Positions 60,107 to 64,000 of a DNA stretch of 64,000 nt are shown here, in pieces. Each line of letters starts with the position of its first letter. Position 1 is the first letter of the stretch. Location of the stretch: NCBI RefSeq assembly GCF_015277675.1, contig NZ_JADHEC010000004.1, positions 96,554 through 160,553 of the forward strand. Reading direction: 5' to 3'. Below the pieces are notes generated by a model. It had not been told where the DNA came from, did not search any database, and saw nothing but the letters and a program-made list of their open reading frames with translations. This DNA is from Flavobacterium soyangense (GTDB lineage: Bacteria; Bacteroidota; Bacteroidia; Flavobacteriales; Flavobacteriaceae). Position numbers and translations under genes: made by a program.

Positions 60107-60838
60107 CCTGGTGCTAAACAACAAAACTATACACCTCCAGCAGCATCTAGAGGTATCGAATATCGAAGATTAGTTATAGAAAATCCTTTAGACACTTCTA
60201 TAAATAGAAATTCTGCATCAAGTAATATTACAAGGGTGCTTCCACTTAATAATATAATAAATACCATTTGTTGTAATCAAATAATTGAGTATGGCTCAAC
60301 AGCAAATCCACAGCCTTTAACATCAGCTATTTTAAATGGTTCAATTTATTTTCAATGGCAATATTCATATGACAATGTATTTTGGGTAGATTATTTTGAA
60401 AATTCTCATAGTAATAATTACTCAGTAATAAGAAACTCCAGAGGCTCAAATCCATCATATTTTAGATTAATGACTTTAGATTATAGTACTAATTTATATA
60501 ACTTAAGCAATGTCGTGCGCATTATTTATAATGAACGACCACATAAAATTAGAAATATAAAAGACCAAAATTATGAGACAAACAATATGATTGATAAGTC
60601 AATCTTAATCTATCCAAATCCAAGTTCTTCTATTATAAATATTAAAGGCATCGATAATATATCATTAATTAAAATAAAAATTATTGATTTATCTGGAAAA
60701 ACTATAACATCAAAAAAAGTAAATCCATCAGATAAAGATTTAATACAAATTGATATTTCTTCTCTTCCAGTAGGTATTTATTCGTTAGAACTTGAAAACG
60801 AAATCAGTAAATTCACTAAAAAAATAATTAAAAATTAA
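60107..60838 (+). pseudogene. 5'-truncated T9SS-secreted protein, C-terminal part
   Basis: About 243 codons remain of a large exported protein. The start resembles an Ig-like repeat edge ('PGAKQQNYTPPAASRGIEYRRLVIEN'), and the end is a type A T9SS sorting domain ('SILIYPNPSSSIINIKGI...IKIIDLSGKTI...DISSLPVGIYSLELENEISKFTKKIIKN'). No signal peptide or plausible start is present; the frame begins at the junction with the beheaded lipoprotein gene. It is therefore a remnant, unless expressed from a chance TTG at 60095. Confidence 0.8.
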
Positions 60839-60871
60839 TACGTTGCTAAATTAGAAATACTGTACAAACAA

Positions 60872-60902
60872 AAAAAAGGAAATCTAACGATTTCCTTTTT
60901 TA
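60872..60902. terminator. Bidirectional terminator
   Basis: The stem AAAAAGGAAATC / GATTTCCTTTTT with loop TAAC. It is a near-duplicate of the one at 59872-59900. Confidence 0.85.
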
Positions 60903-60920
60903 TATCCAAGTCAAATTTGT

Positions 60921-61436
60921 TTAGAAATTAATCTTTTGAATTTGACTTTCATTTAAATTTAAAGCTGCCATAACTGATGTGTAATTCTTTTTATCAACTG
61001 CCTTTACAAGATTTGCTGGGACAATCACAATTCTAAAAGTTTGATTATTCAAATACTGTGGAGTTAATGCTAAATTATAAGTACCCCCAGCATAAATAGT
61101 ATAATCTTCTTTACTAAAATCATAATCATAATCGAGTTCTCCTTGTGTAAGAAAAAGTGTTCTAGGAATAAGTTGCCAAATTGCAGTACTCGAATTAATA
61201 GTTCCTGACAATCGGTAAATCAAAACAACATCTGAAGCATAAATATTTGGTGTAAACTTCCCATAAATAAAATAACCTTCATCTGGAGAATCAATTGGAT
61301 CATTATAAAAATTTGCGCCTTTAAGCTCAAAAGCTTCTGCTATTGTATCAGTGTCAACATAATTAGAATCTGTAGTTGTACATCCTTGAAAACTAAACAT
61401 TCCTACTACGGCTAAAAGTGTAATTATCTTTTTCAT
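60921..61436 (-). CDS. Small lipoprotein of unknown function
   Basis: A 171-residue lipoprotein (signal MKKIITLLAVVGMFSFQGC, Cys 19). The mature part is beta-rich: 'GYFIYGKFTPNIYASDVVLIYRLSGTINSSTAIWQLIPRTLFLTQGELDYDYDFSKEDYTIYAGGTYNLALTPQYLNNQTFRIVIVP', ending in QKINF. This is a common Bacteroidetes lipoprotein type of unknown role. A truncated paralogue lies at 59918-60106. Confidence 0.78.
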   Translation of the reverse strand: MKKIITLLAVVGMFSFQGCTTTDSNYVDTDTIAEAFELKGANFYNDPIDSPDEGYFIYGKFTPNIYASDVVLIYRLSGTINSSTAIWQLIPRTLFLTQGELDYDYDFSKEDYTIYAGGTYNLALTPQYLNNQTFRIVIVPANLVKAVDKKNYTSVMAALNLNESQIQKINF

Positions 61437-61571
61437 AATTTATTATTTTTTTAAGTTCAGCTAGGCTATCCCAAAAACCAAACCAAACTTTTAATTTTTA
61501 AGAATTAATTGAAAATAAGTTGAAATTTATTTGTTAATACACGAGACAACCCAAAATTATAGTCGCTAATG

Positions 61572-61620
61572 CAGGACTTCACAACCGAAATCAGGTTTAT
61601 GGGAAGTCTCTTTTTTTTTT
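61572..61620 (+). terminator. Orphan hairpin with ten-T run, possible small RNA end
   Basis: GACTTC (61575-61580) pairs with GAAGTC (61603-61608). An inner AACC/GGTT stem lies between them, and ten T follow. No plus-strand gene lies upstream, so it could end a small RNA transcribed from about 61500. The 61437-61804 gap otherwise shows nothing but the adhesin terminator. Confidence 0.5.
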
Positions 61621-61756
61621 AAATCAATAAGTTTTGGAAAGAATTGATTCCAAAGAGGAAAACTTTTTTCAGGAACACCTTTGTTTGGTTTTTAAAAATT
61701 GGATAAATTAACCCACTAATAAAAGTATTTCACCCTAAAAGATTTTTCATAAACAA

Positions 61757-61787
61757 AGAAAGCACCCTTTCCAGGATGCTTTCTTAT
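61757..61787 (-). terminator. Terminator of the SprB-like gene
   Basis: The stem AGAAAGCA / TGCTTTCT, with T on the minus strand, lies about 20 nt beyond the adhesin stop codon. Confidence 0.75.
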
Positions 61788-61804
61788 TTAAAATCAAATT
61801 AAAA

Positions 61805-64000
61805 CTAGTTTTTAATCACTGTTCTTGAACTTGATCCTATATTAGTATTTATTTTAATAATATAAGAACCAGATGCAGTGAATAGATAGTTTATTGGAAC
61901 TTGTTTTCCTAAACAACTAGTGATATTGGTATCGAGTTGGCTATATAACTTAATGCCACCAATACTCCACACTTCAATTGTTACATCAGAAACATAACTA
62001 AATTGATATGTAATAGTAGCATAGTCATCAATTGGAACAGGATTAACATCAAATGCTGCTCTATCCGCTTGACAAGTTAATGGTCTTTGATCGTAGCCCA
62101 TAGATATTTTACATTCATCAAAAATATTGTTGATTAAATCAACGACACTTGCAAGATTAGACAATGTTATACCAGCAGGAAGTACTCCACCTCCTAATGC
62201 TTTGTTAGCCATTTCAAACAATCCTCGAACCGTTTTCGTAGGTAGTAATCCTATTACGGATGGCATATCATAGTATTTATACTCGTTAATTGTTGGAGTA
62301 TAAATATCATAAGAACAACTTCTGGTTTTAGGAATATTTGTTCCACAACCTCCTTGAGGAGCAGCGATTGCTAATTTTCCAACTTCCAAACCAAAAGCAC
62401 CAAGTTTACTATCAATACCTAAATTAAGACCTAAAGTAATAGTCTGGGCCAATAAAGTATTGTTGATATTTCCTTTTCTCAAATAGGAAGCTGGCATAGT
62501 AGTTATTGTGAAATTTCCAGATGACAATACCACACTACTTCCACCACCAGGTAATACTTTGATTATTTTGCCAATGTCTGTTGCGTTATTACTCATCGAA
62601 ACAGATTTTCCGGGTAACCCAATTGTCATCGTATCTAAAGGATAAGAATCTAAAGCTTTAGCTATTAACCCTTTTGTTGAGTATGAAACACCGTCCGCAC
62701 AAGAAGTACCTCCATCGTTTCCATAATATCCTTGGGTATACGTGCAATGAGCGTTACAAGGGATTAATTCTACATTTACACTCTCTTGATCTGAACAACC
62801 ACTTACATGCGTTTCAACTACATAACCAGAATCATATACATAAACAGTATGTTGACCCGCAGAAATATCGTTGAAGGTATATGGTGATTCTGCCGCAAAA
62901 GGAGCACCACCATCAAGTTGCAATTGATATGGAGCAGTACCTCCAGAGAAGTTAGCGGTTATAGTACCTTTGGCAGAGATAGAGCAAGTTTCATCTGTAT
63001 GTTGTAAAGCTACCAAGTCTAAAGCCGATGTAGGACCTGTAATCGTAATTGGTACATTATTATTATCACATCCTGCATCAAATCCATCTGTAAACACATA
63101 AGAATAATCTCCAGCAAGCAAGTCAATATCTTTTGTGAAACTATTATTAGTAAGATCAGCAGGGTTAAAAATATAAGGACTTCCTGCTAAAGGAGTTTTA
63201 TTAACATCTCCAAATTGGTATACAAATAAAGTATAAGGAGGAGTACTACCACCACCACTAATTGAAAGTTTACCCTGTTCTCCATAACATGCATAATTAG
63301 TTGGAGTTGCATTACAACCTATATCACATGGGTTTTTATAACTAAATTCAGAATTACAAGATGATTCACATCCTGTTTTTGTGTTTTCTATATAAAATGT
63401 CACTTTTATAGGTGCATCAAGTGGATTAGAAAGGATCATTGCGTCAAGTTCTGCTATTGATGGAACAGTAGTATAAACCACATCTACACCATCCACAGTA
63501 GGGTTATTCGCCATAAAATCAGCAGTATACCAAGATCTAAACGAACCGTCTAACTTAGTTTGTATTTGATCTTTAGTATCACCACAGTCTACAGCAAAGG
63601 TTTTTGCTTCACATTTAATTGTTGGCAATGGATTAATTATTACTTCTACTTTTTTAGTGTCAGAACATCCATTTTCATCGGTAGCCACAATAGTGTACCA
63701 TCCGGCTTGTGAAATTGACAATGGTGAAGTAGCTGATTCCCCGTTTACAGTATAAGCGATAGCTCCTGTTCCGCCTGTAGCTTCAAATGTAATTTCACCT
63801 TTTCCACCATAACAGAATTCAGTTCCTTTGGCCGTTAAGGAAACTTTCGTTGGAATTGTAACCTTAACTGTTTTGGTGTCGGTACATCCGTTTGCATCTG
63901 TTGCCACAATGGTGTAATCACCCGCAGCGGATGCCGTGAATGGTGAGGTAGCTACATTGCCGTTTACTTTATAAGTAATTGTTCCCGTGCCGCCTGTTGC
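61805..64000 (-). CDS. SprB-like repeat adhesin, 3' part (runs off the window)
   Basis: The last 731 codons of a large secreted surface protein. The frame stays open to the window edge, so no start is visible. It holds Ig-like SprB-type repeats of about 75-85 residues ('VSLTAKGTEFCYGGKGEITFEATGGTGAIAYTVNGE...WYTIVATDENGCSDTKKVEV'), further 'CYGEQGKLSISGGG' modules, then a region with Cys-rich spacing. The end ('DDYATITYQFSYVSDVTIEVWSIGGIKLYSQLD...GSSSRTVIKN') is a C-terminal sorting-like domain, not the plain type A form. Gliding/adhesion function is inferred from SprB. Confidence 0.88.
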   Translation of the reverse strand, partial: ATGGTGTITYKVNGNVATSPFTASAAGDYTIVATDANGCTDTKTVKVTIPTKVSLTAKGTEFCYGGKGEITFEATGGTGAIAYTVNGESATSPLSISQAGWYTIVATDENGCSDTKKVEVIINPLPTIKCEAKTFAVDCGDTKDQIQTKLDGSFRSWYTADFMANNPTVDGVDVVYTTVPSIAELDAMILSNPLDAPIKVTFYIENTKTGCESSCNSEFSYKNPCDIGCNATPTNYACYGEQGKLSISGGGSTPPYTLFVYQFGDVNKTPLAGSPYIFNPADLTNNSFTKDIDLLAGDYSYVFTDGFDAGCDNNNVPITITGPTSALDLVALQHTDETCSISAKGTITANFSGGTAPYQLQLDGGAPFAAESPYTFNDISAGQHTVYVYDSGYVVETHVSGCSDQESVNVELIPCNAHCTYTQGYYGNDGGTSCADGVSYSTKGLIAKALDSYPLDTMTIGLPGKSVSMSNNATDIGKIIKVLPGGGSSVVLSSGNFTITTMPASYLRKGNINNTLLAQTITLGLNLGIDSKLGAFGLEVGKLAIAAPQGGCGTNIPKTRSCSYDIYTPTINEYKYYDMPSVIGLLPTKTVRGLFEMANKALGGGVLPAGITLSNLASVVDLINNIFDECKISMGYDQRPLTCQADRAAFDVNPVPIDDYATITYQFSYVSDVTIEVWSIGGIKLYSQLDTNITSCLGKQVPINYLFTASGSYIIKINTNIGSSSRTVIKN

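Overview
The window looks like a chromosomal segment of a Flavobacterium-type member of the Bacteroidetes. The evidence is the AT-rich sequence, promoters of the Bacteroidetes form (TTG, 17-23 bp, TAnnTTTG), tRNA genes without an encoded CCA, T9SS-type sorting domains, a SprB-repeat adhesin, a TonB-dependent receptor, a split transketolase, a type III glutamine synthetase beside a type II enzyme, and families typical of the phylum (DUF4252, DUF4369-type, DUF5362, TIGR03643). I see no prophage, integrase, intact insertion sequence or CRISPR array. Mobile-type DNA is limited to short palindromic repeat clusters.

Layout. 1-7 kb: a TIGR03643 protein, an M61 peptidase, lipoproteins, a tRNA-Leu/3x tRNA-Lys cluster, shikimate kinase, a PRTase and an S4 protein. 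7-11 kb: split transketolase, two small rhodaneses and a YciF-like ferritin-fold protein. 11-16 kb: a five-gene envelope operon (LolA-like, two FtsX permeases, ABC ATPase, outer-membrane barrel). 16-24 kb: cyclophilin, VOC protein, a sulfurtransferase whose tail comes from a repeat, a palindrome-rich 223-bp element, glycogen synthase, MsrB-MsrA, then idi-queD-bcp-manA and tRNA-Thr. 24-28 kb: ECF sigma, putative anti-sigma, DUF4252 and an S41 peptidase. 28-33 kb: a cobalamin locus with a riboswitch-controlled outer-membrane receptor, divergent from a BtuFCD-like importer. 33-38 kb: RNA-modification enzymes, a phosphodiesterase, RmuC and YceI. 38-50 kb: a photoprotection island. 50-58 kb: a Kir channel, decayed genes, purM and the divergent glutamine synthetases. 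58-64 kb: TerC, a rearrangement scar with two beheaded genes, and the 3' part of a large SprB-like adhesin running off the right edge.

The most notable system is the 38-50 kb island. A compact rightward operon (TetR regulator, ABC1/UbiB kinase-like protein, TIGR03643 protein, degenerate SDR, GTP cyclohydrolase I, SDR-DUF2867) converges on a leftward operon (crtI, crtB, crtZ, lycopene cyclase, SRPBCC protein, photolyase). Upstream of crtI lies a MerR-family regulator with the Trp-x9-Glu-His and Glu-x-His-x-x-Gly signatures of CarH/LitR cobalamin photoreceptors. Zeaxanthin synthesis, DNA photorepair, pterin supply and a possible B12 light sensor therefore sit together, and the B12 uptake locus lies 10-20 kb away. 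Related TGTTTA words occur in the promoter regions of the three transcription units.

All assignments come from reading the sequence and from knowledge of the families. No database search was run. Start codons were moved inward where an upstream extension was clearly non-coding.
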